DNA from: Actinomycetes bacterium
GTDB lineage: Bacteria; Actinomycetota; Actinomycetes; Mycobacteriales; Mycobacteriaceae
Reading direction: 5' to 3'
DNA: 12,747 bases
NCBI GenBank assembly: GCA_023417985.1
Contig: JAEZDV010000237.1
Coordinates: 1 to 12,747, forward strand
Part shown: positions 1-6,890 of the stretch, piece after piece
How the letters are laid out: every line of letters starts with the position of its first letter
Position numbering within the stretch: position 1 is the stretch's first letter
The notes under the pieces: generated by a model
The model's input: only the letters and a program-made list of their open reading frames with translations
Databases searched by the model: none
Told to the model about the DNA's origin: nothing
Program-made: the position numbers and the translations under genes

Positions 1-11
1 GGGGGGGGGGG
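1..11. repeat. 11-base G homopolymer at window edge
   Basis: The window opens with eleven consecutive G. Read on the minus strand they are the in-frame codons for the last three visible prolines plus two bases of the preceding alanine codon of the AtuA-family gene. I recall a proline-rich stretch at about this point in the family, so the run may be genuine, but its exact length is prone to sequencing or assembly error and the run may continue beyond the window. Confidence 0.85.
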
Positions 12-915
12 CTCCGCCCCGCACGCCGGAGATGCGGACCCGGTCGGTTCCGCTGTTCTCGAGGATCGCGGTGTCGAGTCGGGCGGTGACATCGGGACCG
101 GGGTAGCGAGCGCCGCCGATCTCGTAGAGCAGTTGCGCCGTGACCGTGCCCGCTGTGACGGCCCCGCCGGTGCCGGGATGTTTCGTGACCGTCGACGAAC
201 CGTCGGCTTCGATCTCGGCGATCGGGAAGCCCGGCCGCTCGAGGTCGTCGAGTTCGGTGAAGAATGCGTAGTTGCCTCCGGTGGCCTGCGCTCCGCATTC
301 GATGACGTGCCCGGCGACGACCGCACCGGCTAGTTTGTCGAACTCGTCTGCGCGCCAACCGAAGTGCGCTGCGGCAGGCCCGACGGTGAGGGATGCGTCG
401 GTGACCCGCCCGGTCACGACGATGTCTGCACCCGAACGAAGGCAGTCGACGATGCCCCACGCACCGAGGTAGGCGTTCGCCGTCATCGGCCGGGGATCAT
501 CCGCGAGCCCGAGTTCGTCGATGCGCCCGAGCAGATCGTCACCTTCGACGTGCGCCACCGTGACGCCGAGACCGAGCCGTCCGGCCAGTTCGCGCACCGC
601 GTCCGCCAGTCCCGCGGGGTTGAGGCCCCCGGCGTTCGTCACGATCCGGACGCCCTTGTCGAGTGCGAGCCCCATGCACTCCTCGAGTTGGCGCAGGAAG
701 GTCTTCGCGTACCCGAGATCGGGGTTCTTCATCCGATCGCGGCCGAGGATGAGCATGGTCAGTTCGGCAAGGTAATCGCCTGTGAGGTAATCGAGTTCAC
801 CGCCCTCGAGCATTTCGCGCATCGCGGACAGCCTGTCTCCGTAGAAACCGGAGCAGTTGCCGATGCGCACGGCACGGTGATTGTCGCGCGCGGGCACCCC
901 CGGCACGGAGGTCAC
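1..915 (-). CDS. AtuA-family (DUF1446) protein, 3' end cut off by window edge
   Basis: The reverse-strand frame is open for 305 codons from a GTG at 915 to base 1, so the C-terminal part lies outside the window. Conserved DUF1446 stretches are visible: RIGNCSGFYGDR (about residues 18-28), DYLTGDYLAELTM (42-54), NAGGLNP (94-100), TANAYLGAWGI (145-155), VVTGRVTDASL (166-176) and GHVIECGAQATGGN (202-215). The family is named for AtuA of Pseudomonas acyclic terpene (citronellol/geraniol) utilisation. Its enzymatic role is unclear, and actinobacterial members often sit near acyl-CoA degradation genes, so terpene use here is only a guess. The GTG is chosen because it overlaps the TGA of the upstream gene as GTGA, a coupling arrangement; conserved sequence begins about 17 residues later. 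The visible end reads GVRGGAPPP, encoded by an 11-base C run. Family assignment is confident, substrate is not. Confidence 0.9.
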   Translation of the reverse strand, partial: MTSVPGVPARDNHRAVRIGNCSGFYGDRLSAMREMLEGGELDYLTGDYLAELTMLILGRDRMKNPDLGYAKTFLRQLEECMGLALDKGVRIVTNAGGLNPAGLADAVRELAGRLGLGVTVAHVEGDDLLGRIDELGLADDPRPMTANAYLGAWGIVDCLRSGADIVVTGRVTDASLTVGPAAAHFGWRADEFDKLAGAVVAGHVIECGAQATGGNYAFFTELDDLERPGFPIAEIEADGSSTVTKHPGTGGAVTAGTVTAQLLYEIGGARYPGPDVTARLDTAILENSGTDRVRISGVRGGAPPP

Positions 916-1727
916 GGCACCGCCTCGCCGGGCGCGCGACCCGCTCCGGGCGGGCCGGCGAACGCCTGCGCGAAGTCGAGCCAGGCGTCGGCGTCCGAGC
1001 CGGTGGCGACGAGCGCGGTGTCGGCGCGGTGCACCCGTTGCGTGACGAGCATGCAGAAGTCGAGTGCCGGTCCGGTGACGGTCTGACGCGCGTCGTCGGG
1101 TCCCCAGGTCCATTCGCTCCCGTCGGGTGCGGTGAGAGCGACACGGAAGGGCTCGGCGGGCGGCGTCTCGTCACGGATGATGTATGCGAAGTCGCGAGTG
1201 CGGACACCGAGGTGAGCAATGTGCCGTAGCCGGGTGGTGGGCGTTCGTACGACCCCGAGGGTGTCGGCGACATCGCCGCCGTGAGCCCATGTCTCCATCA
1301 GCCGTGCCGTCGCCATCGACGCAGCCGACATCGGCGGCCCGTACCAGAGGATCTTCGTGCCCTGCGGAACGTCGGCGAGAGAGAGCGTGAGTTCGTGGCG
1401 CGCCGCTCGCCAGTCACCGAGCAGGTCGGCCGGCGGGAGTTGTGCCAGTTCCGCGGCTCCGGAGTCGACGAAACCGAGCGGGTCGGCGAACGCTTCGGCG
1501 ACTGCGGCTCGGAAGGCGTCGGGATCACGGATGGCGGTGAGGGCAGCGCGATCGGTCCACAGCAGGTGGCCGATCTGGTGCGCGATCGTCCAGCCCTGCG
1601 CGGGTGTGGCGTCGGCCCACCGATCGGCGGGCAGGTCGGCGACGAGATCGTCCAGTGCGTCCCCCTCGGCCCGGAGGTCGTCGAGCAGGGCGTGCAGGTC
1701 CGCAGCGCGATTGTGCAACTCCACCAT
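912..1727 (-). CDS. TIGR03084-type DinB-fold metal-binding protein (mycothiol maleylpyruvate isomerase-like)
   Basis: A 271-residue soluble protein. The N-terminal half is a DinB/MDMPI four-helix domain. It has His50 and His54 in WTIAHQIGHLLW, and ETWAHGGD with Glu145 and His149. This fits the His/Glu/His zinc site of mycothiol-dependent maleylpyruvate isomerase, with His54 the likeliest first ligand. The C-terminal part (about 180-260) carries a WTWGPDDA motif and a RVHRADTALVATG segment, as in the TIGR03084 family. The substrate is unknown; a mycothiol-linked isomerase or transferase is only an inference from the fold. It overlaps the downstream AtuA-family gene by four bases (GTGA), so the two probably form one operon and act together. 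The ATG at 1727 is preceded by no convincing Shine-Dalgarno, so it may be leaderless or start slightly elsewhere. Confidence 0.87.
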   Translation of the reverse strand: MVELHNRAADLHALLDDLRAEGDALDDLVADLPADRWADATPAQGWTIAHQIGHLLWTDRAALTAIRDPDAFRAAVAEAFADPLGFVDSGAAELAQLPPADLLGDWRAARHELTLSLADVPQGTKILWYGPPMSAASMATARLMETWAHGGDVADTLGVVRTPTTRLRHIAHLGVRTRDFAYIIRDETPPAEPFRVALTAPDGSEWTWGPDDARQTVTGPALDFCMLVTQRVHRADTALVATGSDADAWLDFAQAFAGPPGAGRAPGEAVP

Positions 1728-1759
1728 GCGACAAGGGTCACACGTGCGCGCGCAAGAAT

Positions 1760-1775
1760 CAAGCAGTCATGCTTG
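1760..1775. promoter_or_regulatory. Inverted repeat in divergent promoter region (possible operator)
   Basis: CAAGCA-GTCA-TGCTTG has perfect 6-bp arms around a 4-base centre. It lies in the 134-bp gap between the divergent TIGR03084 and EamA-exporter genes, about 33 bp from the former's start and 86 bp from the latter's. The surrounding bases are AT-richer than the genes. Operator function is inferred from position and symmetry only, and no regulator gene adjoins the gap. Confidence 0.35.
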
Positions 1776-1861
1776 TTTTCTGTCGCGCGGGTGTCCGCAC
1801 GGTCGGCGAGACTGGGCCACGACATGACAGGGCGCACGACAACGACGACTGCGGAGGACGG

Positions 1862-2782
1862 ATGGCCGACAAGGATCAGGGGGGCACCGCGCTGCCCGTC
1901 GTGGCGGTGCTGGGGGCCGTGCTGTCGATGCAGTTCGGGGCCGCTTTTGCGACGACCCTGTTCGATCAGGCGGGTGCGGCGGGCACGGTCACCGTGCGAC
2001 TGCTCTTCGCCGCACTGGTGTTGTGTGCGATCGCGCGCCCCCCGGTCCACCGGTGGACCCGCGTCGAGTGGCAGGGAGTGCTCGCACTCGGAGCGAGCCT
2101 CGCGGTGATGAACACGTTCTTCTACGCAGCCCTCACGCGACTGCCCCTGGCCACCACGGTCACGATCGAATTCCTCGGGCCGCTCACCGTCGCGGCCGTG
2201 CTGTCGCGGCGGGTCCGAGACGGCGTGTGGGTGCTGCTCGCACTCGCCGGGATCCTGTGTCTCGGCGCGGCCCACGGCGACGGGCTTGCTGCGGGCCTCG
2301 ATCCGGTGGGCGTCGCATTTGCGCTCGTCGCGGCGGCCGCGTGGGCGGGATACATCGTCGCCGGGTCGCACGTCGCGACGTCGCTTGCCGGCTCGGCACT
2401 GTCCGGCACCGCGGGCCTCGCGGGCGCAACAGCGATCGCAGCAGTGGCGGTGCTGCCGCTCGGCATCGTCTCCGCCGGAACCCGGATGCTCTCCCCGACG
2501 TTCCTCGCGGCCGGTTTCGCCGTAGCGCTGCTGTCCTCTGTGATCCCGTACAGCCTCGAGATCCGCGCCCTACGCGACCTGTCCAAGAACGTGTTCGCCA
2601 TCCTGATCGCGCTCGAACCCGCAGCCGCCGCGCTCGCCGGCGTGCTCGTACTCGGCCAGTTCCTCGACCCGCTCTCCGCTGCGGGCATCACGCTCGTCGT
2701 CGTCGCCGGGATCGGGGCGTTGCGCAATCCGCGGCCCCAGGCGGCCGTGGCACCGCTCCCGGAGGTCAGCGGCCGCGAGTGA
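1862..2782 (+). CDS. EamA/RhtA-like 10-TM exporter (drug/metabolite transporter family)
   Basis: A 306-residue, very hydrophobic protein with the two tandem EamA repeats of the drug/metabolite transporter superfamily (about 12-138 and 148-288). Ten membrane helices are expected. RhtA-like marks are IEFLGPLTVA (about 102-111) in the first repeat, and SSVIPYSLEIRAL (225-237) and LEPAAAALAGVLVLGQ (251-266) in the second. RhtA exports threonine and homoserine in E. coli; amino-acid export here is plausible but unproven, as EamA substrates vary widely. The frame is open far upstream, but the ATG at 1862 is chosen for a GGAGG at 1853-1857 (4-base spacing) and because hydrophobic sequence starts about 10 residues later. 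The last 17 bases overlap the end of the convergent LysR gene. Confidence 0.88.
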   Translation: MADKDQGGTALPVVAVLGAVLSMQFGAAFATTLFDQAGAAGTVTVRLLFAALVLCAIARPPVHRWTRVEWQGVLALGASLAVMNTFFYAALTRLPLATTVTIEFLGPLTVAAVLSRRVRDGVWVLLALAGILCLGAAHGDGLAAGLDPVGVAFALVAAAAWAGYIVAGSHVATSLAGSALSGTAGLAGATAIAAVAVLPLGIVSAGTRMLSPTFLAAGFAVALLSSVIPYSLEIRALRDLSKNVFAILIALEPAAAALAGVLVLGQFLDPLSAAGITLVVVAGIGALRNPRPQAAVAPLPEVSGRE

Positions 2783-3659
2783 TCGACCGGACGAGTTCAC
2801 CGGCGAGCCCGGCGAGCGCACGCGGCGGACGCCACACGGCGCGCAGCACCCGGGACAGATCGAGCCCGTCGACCTCCACCGCACGCAATCGGCCGGACTC
2901 GAGATACTCGGCCACCGCGAGCGTGCTGAGAACCGCGGGACCCACGCCACCGAGCACGCTGGTCCGTACCGCCGCGCTGCTGCCGAGTTCGAGCAGAGGC
3001 GCCGGCCGCTCGTATTCCTCGAGCGCGAGGTCGAGCGTGCGGCGGGTACCCGACCCGACCTCCCGCACGACCAGCGGTGTCGCAGCCAACTCGGCGACGG
3101 TCAGCCGTCGCCGCTTACGTGCCCACGGGTGGTTCGGCGGCACGACGACCACCAGACGGTCTCGCGCGACCGGCACACTGTGGAGGCCTTCCGGCACCGA
3201 CGGCCCCTCGACGAAGCCCACATCGCACTCGCCTGCGGCGACGGCGTCGCACACCTGCATCGAATTGTGTACCTGCAACTGGATCTGCACATCGCTGTGG
3301 ACCGCGCGGAACTCTCCGAGCCAGCGTGGAATGAGATGCTCGGCCACCGTCATCGACGCCGCGACAACGAGTTCGGGATGGTGGTCGACGCGCAGCGCGG
3401 CCGCGGCGTCGAGCATGCGGTCGATGTCGGCGAGAGCCTCTCGCGCCCAGTGCGCGACGACGGTGCCCTCCGGGGTGAGCACCGATCCCGTACGTCCCCG
3501 GCGGACCAGCACCGTGCCGAGTTGTTTCTCGAGCCGTCGCAACATGCGCGTCGCGTTGGGTTGAGCGATCCCGGCAGTCCGCGCGGCTGCGCCCAGACCG
3601 CCGTGGTCGTCGATCCCGACGAGCAGGGCGAGGGCAGCCAGGTCCGGCCGATCAGTCAT
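2766..3659 (-). CDS. LysR-family transcriptional regulator, probable regulator of the divergent YeiH-like gene
   Basis: A 297-residue LysR-type regulator from the ATG at 3659. The N-terminal winged helix-turn-helix (about 5-65) contains GLGAAARTAGIAQPNATRMLRRLEKQLG-like sequence and the wing LTPEGTVV. The effector domain (about 95-290) starts at LVVAASMTVAEHLIPRWL, with CDVGFVEGP and an LVVVVPPNHPW motif. It diverges from a UPF0324 membrane protein gene; in E. coli the LysR protein YeiE adjoins yeiH, so local control of that neighbour is likely. An in-frame GTG at 3677 would add six residues, but it lies inside the AT-rich operator region, so the ATG is preferred. Neither start has a clear Shine-Dalgarno. 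A TATCGT -10-like hexamer (3671-3666) would place the transcript start about at the ATG, suggesting leaderless or autoregulated expression (inference). The gene end overlaps the convergent exporter gene. Confidence 0.9.
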   Translation of the reverse strand: MTDRPDLAALALLVGIDDHGGLGAAARTAGIAQPNATRMLRRLEKQLGTVLVRRGRTGSVLTPEGTVVAHWAREALADIDRMLDAAAALRVDHHPELVVAASMTVAEHLIPRWLGEFRAVHSDVQIQLQVHNSMQVCDAVAAGECDVGFVEGPSVPEGLHSVPVARDRLVVVVPPNHPWARKRRRLTVAELAATPLVVREVGSGTRRTLDLALEEYERPAPLLELGSSAAVRTSVLGGVGPAVLSTLAVAEYLESGRLRAVEVDGLDLSRVLRAVWRPPRALAGLAGELVRSITRGR

Positions 3660-3663
3660 GCCG

Positions 3664-3706
3664 ATACGATATGCCACATTGTCAATTCATATCGATTCGA
3701 TATGAC
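3664..3706. promoter_or_regulatory. Divergent LysR/yeiH-like operator-promoter with three CGATATG half-sites
   Basis: The heptamer CGATATG occurs at 3667-3673, inverted (CATATCG) at 3688-3694, and again direct at 3698-3704. The last two form a perfect 17-bp palindrome, CATATCGA-T-TCGATATG (3688-3704). The first and second make an inverted pair with a 14-base spacer. On the plus strand TTGTCA (3679-3684), a 16-base spacer and TATGAC (3701-3706) resemble a promoter for the YeiH-like gene, with the palindrome between the two hexamers. The patch is clearly AT-richer than its surroundings. Binding by the adjacent LysR protein is inference from position. Confidence 0.6.
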
Positions 3707-3760
3707 CTCATGCCGGATCGGCGGCTAGTCGTGGAGGGCAATCCACGACAAGCTCGAAGC

Positions 3761-4801
3761 ATGGTCGCCGTCATCGCTCCTCTCCGTCCCGAGCCCCTGC
3801 GCCGGCGCATACGTCCTGTCGTTCCCGGGTTGGCCGTCGCAGCAGCAGGTGCCGCGGTCGCGCTGGCCACCGCACAACTGTTCTCCGGTACGAGCCCCCT
3901 GCTGATCGCGATCGTGCTGGGAGTCGCCGTGGCCAACGTGGGACCGCACCTTGCGGTGCTCGAACCGGGTCTGACGCTGGCCTCCAAGCGCCTCCTCCGA
4001 GTCGGTGTCGCACTGCTGGGACTGCAACTCGCGATATCCGATGTCCTCGGGCTCGGCTGGGGCGCGATGGGTGTCGCGGCCGCCGTGGTCGTCGCAGGCA
4101 TCGGCGGCGCACTGCTGCTCGGAAAGTGGCTCGGCGTCGGATGGTCCGAACGAGTGCTCATCGCGTGCGGCTTCTCGATCTGCGGCGCCGCAGCAGCCGC
4201 CGCCGTCGACGGCGTGATCGATGCGCGCAAACGGGAACTCGTCACGACGATCGCTCTCGTCGTCGTGTTCGGCACCGCAATGATCCCGCTCCTCCCCGCC
4301 CTCGCCGGCGCCTTCGGACTCGACTCGACCGAGGCGGGCATGTGGGCGGGAGCAGCGATTCACGAGGTTGCCCAGGTCGTAGCGGCGGGAACCGCACTCG
4401 ACGCGCCGACGGCAGCCGCCGGCGGTGCGCTCGCCGTCGCGGTCACCGTCAAACTCGCACGAGTCGCGTTGCTGGCCCCGGTGGTCGCCGTCGTCGGCGC
4501 CGTGGCGAGGCGCGGCGGGAAGGCACGGCGCGACGGGCACGCTCCTCCGCTCGTACCTGCGTTTCTCGTGGGCTTCCTGGTCCTCGTCGCCGTGCGCGCG
4601 ACCGGCATGGTCCCGCCACAGGCGCTGGAGGTCGCGCACAGCGCTCAGGTCGCGCTGCTCACCGTCGCGATGTTCGCGCTGGGAACGGGCGTACGCCGCG
4701 ACATGATTCGCGGACTGGGATGGCGCCCGCTGGTGCTGGCCGGCGCGACGACGGTGTGGGTTGCGGCGATCGCACTGGCCGGTGTCCTCGTGATCGCCTG
4801 A
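3761..4801 (+). CDS. YeiH/UPF0324-family membrane protein (putative sulfate/sulfite exporter family)
   Basis: From the ATG at 3761 this is a 346-residue polytopic membrane protein, close to the length of E. coli YeiH. Family marks are RVGVALLGLQLAI (80-92), GFSICGAAAAAA (138-148), GMWAGAAIHEVAQVVAAG (193-210), VKLARVALLAP (230-240) and MFALGTGVRRDMI (304-316). About ten hydrophobic helices are visible. UPF0324 is annotated as putative sulfate exporters; E. coli YeiH is tied to the LysR protein YeiE, which responds to sulfite, so the divergent LysR gene fits. Substrate is not shown by the sequence. The start is uncertain. In-frame ATG 3710 and GTG 3731 exist, but 3710 would lie at or before the transcript start predicted from the -35/-10 pair at 3679-3706, and 3761 gives a normal family N-terminus. 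No strong Shine-Dalgarno precedes any of them. Confidence 0.87.
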   Translation: MVAVIAPLRPEPLRRRIRPVVPGLAVAAAGAAVALATAQLFSGTSPLLIAIVLGVAVANVGPHLAVLEPGLTLASKRLLRVGVALLGLQLAISDVLGLGWGAMGVAAAVVVAGIGGALLLGKWLGVGWSERVLIACGFSICGAAAAAAVDGVIDARKRELVTTIALVVVFGTAMIPLLPALAGAFGLDSTEAGMWAGAAIHEVAQVVAAGTALDAPTAAAGGALAVAVTVKLARVALLAPVVAVVGAVARRGGKARRDGHAPPLVPAFLVGFLVLVAVRATGMVPPQALEVAHSAQVALLTVAMFALGTGVRRDMIRGLGWRPLVLAGATTVWVAAIALAGVLVIA

Positions 4802-4826
4802 GGCCAGGAGCTTTCGGTCGCTCGGG

Positions 4827-5684
4827 TCACGTGTCCGCTCGTTCGCGGCGATGTACTCGGGCCGAGGAAGGCAGGGCCGATGACGCCAGGAGGGCGAGCT
4901 TGTCCGCGTCCGCACTACCGGCATCGGCATGGAAGACGACGAGATGGAGGTGCTCGGCACCGCCGATGCCGAGTCTCTCCCGGTTGAGGGTCATCTCACC
5001 GACCTGCGGGTGGTCGAATCGCATGGGCGATCCGTACTGCCCCTTCACGTCGTGCCGCGCCCAGAGCTCGCGGAACCGAGGGCTTGCGAGTGACAGCTCA
5101 CCGGCGAGTTCGATGAACCGCACGTCGTCGACATCGTTGCCCACCGACTGTCGCAGATTTCCGATGAGGCACTGCGTGGAGTTCTCCCAGTCGGGATACA
5201 GCGCCTGCTCGGCAGGGTCCAAGAACATCGCCTTCAGCTGATTGCCTCCCACGACGAATCGCGGTGAGAGGGCCTCGGCCACACGGTTCGAGGCCAGAAC
5301 GTCGAAGTACCGCCCCTCGATATACGCGGGTTGCGCCAGCGATTCCACGAGCTTCGCCGCACCGGACGGCACACGCTCCTTGCGGGGGCGCCGCGTCCGC
5401 CGAGGCTTCTCTGTCACCAACGTCATGAGATAGGCGAGGTGATCGTCGTCGAGTCGAAGCACACGAGCAATCGACTCGAGTACCTGGGTGGACGGGTTGC
5501 GGTCGCGGCCGCGCTCGAGCCGCAGATAGTAGTCGGCGCTGATTCCCGCGAGCATGGCGACTTCTTCTCGCCGGAGACCGGGCACTCGCCGCGCTCCGAA
5601 GTCGGGAATGCCCGCCTGCTGCGGTGTCACCAGTCCGCGGCGCGCGCGGAGGTACTCCCCCAAGGTGTTGGGCCGATTCGTCAT
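4827..5684 (-). CDS. XRE-type regulator with MmyB-like ligand-binding domain
   Basis: A 285-residue protein. The N-terminal helix-turn-helix (about 7-85) includes VPGLRREEVAMLAGIS and YYLRLERGRDRNPS, the standard opening of this actinobacterial family. The C-terminal two thirds (about 110-265) match the MmyB-like ligand-binding domain, with FDVLASNRVAEALSP, DWENSTQCLIGNLR, FRELWARHDV and FDHPQVGEMTLNRERL. A basic linker rich in Arg and Lys joins the domains (about 93-104). MmyB takes its name from the Streptomyces methylenomycin cluster regulator. Members often lie divergent from a short-chain dehydrogenase and are thought to control it; the same layout is seen here. The ligand is unknown. 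A TACGTT hexamer (5696-5691) is six bases upstream of the ATG, so the mRNA may be leaderless (inference). It converges on the YeiH-like gene with a 25-bp gap. Confidence 0.92.
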   Translation of the reverse strand: MTNRPNTLGEYLRARRGLVTPQQAGIPDFGARRVPGLRREEVAMLAGISADYYLRLERGRDRNPSTQVLESIARVLRLDDDHLAYLMTLVTEKPRRTRRPRKERVPSGAAKLVESLAQPAYIEGRYFDVLASNRVAEALSPRFVVGGNQLKAMFLDPAEQALYPDWENSTQCLIGNLRQSVGNDVDDVRFIELAGELSLASPRFRELWARHDVKGQYGSPMRFDHPQVGEMTLNRERLGIGGAEHLHLVVFHADAGSADADKLALLASSALPSSARVHRRERADT

Positions 5685-5723
5685 GACACCAACGTAGAAC
5701 GTCCGGGGCGACGGAGAGGGGCC

Positions 5724-5780
5724 CTGTCACTCCCTGGGACAGCCGGGGCACTGCACCCCGCGCGCGGCCGGTCATAGCGT
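5724..5780 (+). promoter_or_regulatory. Candidate operator and promoter of the short-chain dehydrogenase gene
   Basis: In the 137-bp gap between the divergent XRE regulator and the dehydrogenase, CTGTC (5724-5728) and GACAG (5738-5742) form an inverted repeat around the small palindrome TCCC-T-GGGA (5731-5739). Downstream, CTGCAC (5751-5756) and TAGCGT (5775-5780), 18 bases apart, are a weak -35/-10 pair. That would start the mRNA near 5787, ahead of the AGGAGA at 5811-5816. Binding by the neighbouring MmyB-like regulator is likely from context but unproven. Confidence 0.45.
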
Positions 5781-5821
5781 CTCCAACAGCCCATCGGGGC
5801 ACCGCCGAACAGGAGAAACAC

Positions 5822-6514
5822 GTGACCGTCATGCTGATCACCGGAGCCAACAAGGGCATCGGCTTCGAGACCGCCGCACAACTGACCCGGCTCGGCCACA
5901 CCGTCTACATCGGGGCACGGAACGCCGAACGAGGCGAGAAGGCCGCGGCCGAACTGGGTGCGCAGTTCGTCCAGCTCGACGTAACCGACGATGGATCGGT
6001 GGCCGCGGCGCTGGCGACCATCGACTCGGCCGAGGGACACCTGGACGTACTCGTGCACAACGCCGGCATATCCGGCGACGGGATCGTCGATGGTCCGACC
6101 GCTCTCCGTGTGTTCGACACCAATGCTGTCGGCATCGTCCGGGTCAACGAGGCGGCAATCCCCTTGCTCCGCAAGTCGCAGAATCCGGTGGTCGTCACGG
6201 TGTCCAGCAGCGCCGGTTCCTTCTGGGCGGTGAACAATCCGGAACGGCCGGAGTTCGCGCTACCCGCCACGCTCTACTCGGCGTCCAAATCGGCCGCGAC
6301 CATGCTCATGGTGCAGTACGCGAAGACCGAACCCGGCATCAAGTTCAACGCGCTAGAACCCGGCTTCACGGACACCGACATGACCGCTGCCCTGGGCCTG
6401 TCCGGTGGTCGTTCCGTCGAGGAAAGCGCCAGGACGGTCGTGCGTCTGGCGACGATCGGCGCCGACGGACCCACGGGGACACTCCAGGACGAGGCGGGGG
6501 TACTCGCCTGGTAG
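5822..6514 (+). CDS. SDR-family NAD(P)-dependent oxidoreductase
   Basis: A 230-residue classical short-chain dehydrogenase. The cofactor motif TGANKGIG is at 7-14, followed by GAR at 31-33; the Arg favours NADP(H). Asp53 in LDVTD binds the adenine side, and NAG is at 80-82. The catalytic serine is in VSSSAG (127-132) and the YSASK active-site pair is Tyr152/Lys156. The tail EPGFTDTDM (179-187) is typical. The substrate cannot be read from sequence; such carbonyl reductase-like SDRs paired with MmyB regulators are often of unknown role. GTG 5822 is chosen because AGGAGA at 5811-5816 sits five bases upstream; ATG 5831 is the alternative, three codons in. It is transcribed away from its probable regulator, and its end faces the DUF202 gene 45 bp away. 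Confidence 0.93.
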   Translation: MTVMLITGANKGIGFETAAQLTRLGHTVYIGARNAERGEKAAAELGAQFVQLDVTDDGSVAAALATIDSAEGHLDVLVHNAGISGDGIVDGPTALRVFDTNAVGIVRVNEAAIPLLRKSQNPVVVTVSSSAGSFWAVNNPERPEFALPATLYSASKSAATMLMVQYAKTEPGIKFNALEPGFTDTDMTAALGLSGGRSVEESARTVVRLATIGADGPTGTLQDEAGVLAW

Positions 6515-6539
6515 CCGGGCGATCCTGAGACGCGACGGC

Positions 6540-6568
6540 GCCGGGTCGAGGCAGGGCACTCACCCGGC
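6540..6568. terminator. Possible bidirectional terminator hairpin between convergent genes
   Basis: GCCGGGT (6540-6546) and ACCCGGC (6562-6568) form a 7-bp GC-rich stem with a 15-base loop. It lies between the convergent dehydrogenase and DUF202 genes and overlaps the DUF202 stop codon. There is no U-tract on either side, which is common in actinobacteria but also weakens the call. Confidence 0.3.
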
Positions 6569-6883
6569 TCCGGACACAGCGATGAGTACGGCCGCCGTGG
6601 TCGCGAGCACCACGACGCTCGCCGCGACCAGAATGTTGCGCCACCAGAAATAGTCCACCTCCCCGGCGACGAAATCTCGCACGCGGGCACGGTGACGGAA
6701 CCTGGCGGAGAGCAACACGATCACGGCGGGTGCGAGACACACCAATCCCACGGCCGCGACCACCGGACCCGGCCCCGGAGCGAACCGCATGAACCCCAGC
6801 ACCACCGCGCCCAGGGCCGCCCCGGTCCGCATCCAGGCGAGGCTCGTGCGTTCGGGCTGAAGCCCGGGGTCGTCGTGTCTCAT
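6560..6883 (-). CDS. DUF202 small membrane protein (second of tandem pair)
   Basis: A 107-residue protein with the DUF202 signature near the N-terminus: LQPERTSLAWMRTGAALG (8-25). This is followed by three hydrophobic segments at about 20-36, 38-60 and 84-105. An Arg-rich loop (RFRHRARVRDF, about 61-71) separates the second and third. DUF202 proteins are three-helix inner-membrane proteins with no established function; E. coli YidG and YidH are also a tandem pair. The gene starts seven bases after the stop of the longer DUF202 paralogue, so the two are very probably co-transcribed and may form a heteromer (inference). No strong Shine-Dalgarno is seen. Confidence 0.88.
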   Translation of the reverse strand: MRHDDPGLQPERTSLAWMRTGAALGAVVLGFMRFAPGPGPVVAAVGLVCLAPAVIVLLSARFRHRARVRDFVAGEVDYFWWRNILVAASVVVLATTAAVLIAVSGAG

Positions 6884-6890
6884 TCCGCGG

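Noticed and set aside
1298..2371. Minus-strand open frame of 357 codons spanning the TIGR03084 and exporter genes
   Set aside because: It crosses a promoter gap and two real genes in other frames and has charged low-complexity content with no family resemblance.
2023..3564. Plus-strand open frame of 513 codons across the exporter and LysR genes
   Set aside because: It spans two strongly supported genes on both strands, and its translation is Arg/Pro/Ser-rich low-complexity sequence typical of out-of-frame GC-rich DNA.
3671..3760. Longer N-terminus for the YeiH-like protein starting upstream of 3761
   Set aside because: The extension would run through the palindromic operator and likely promoter, and adds residues not expected in the UPF0324 family; a GTG at 3731 remains possible.
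3725..4960. Minus-strand open frame of 411 codons opposite the YeiH-like gene
   Set aside because: Its translation is rich in Asp, Arg, Gln and His without hydrophobic core or motif, whereas the plus strand encodes a clear membrane protein.
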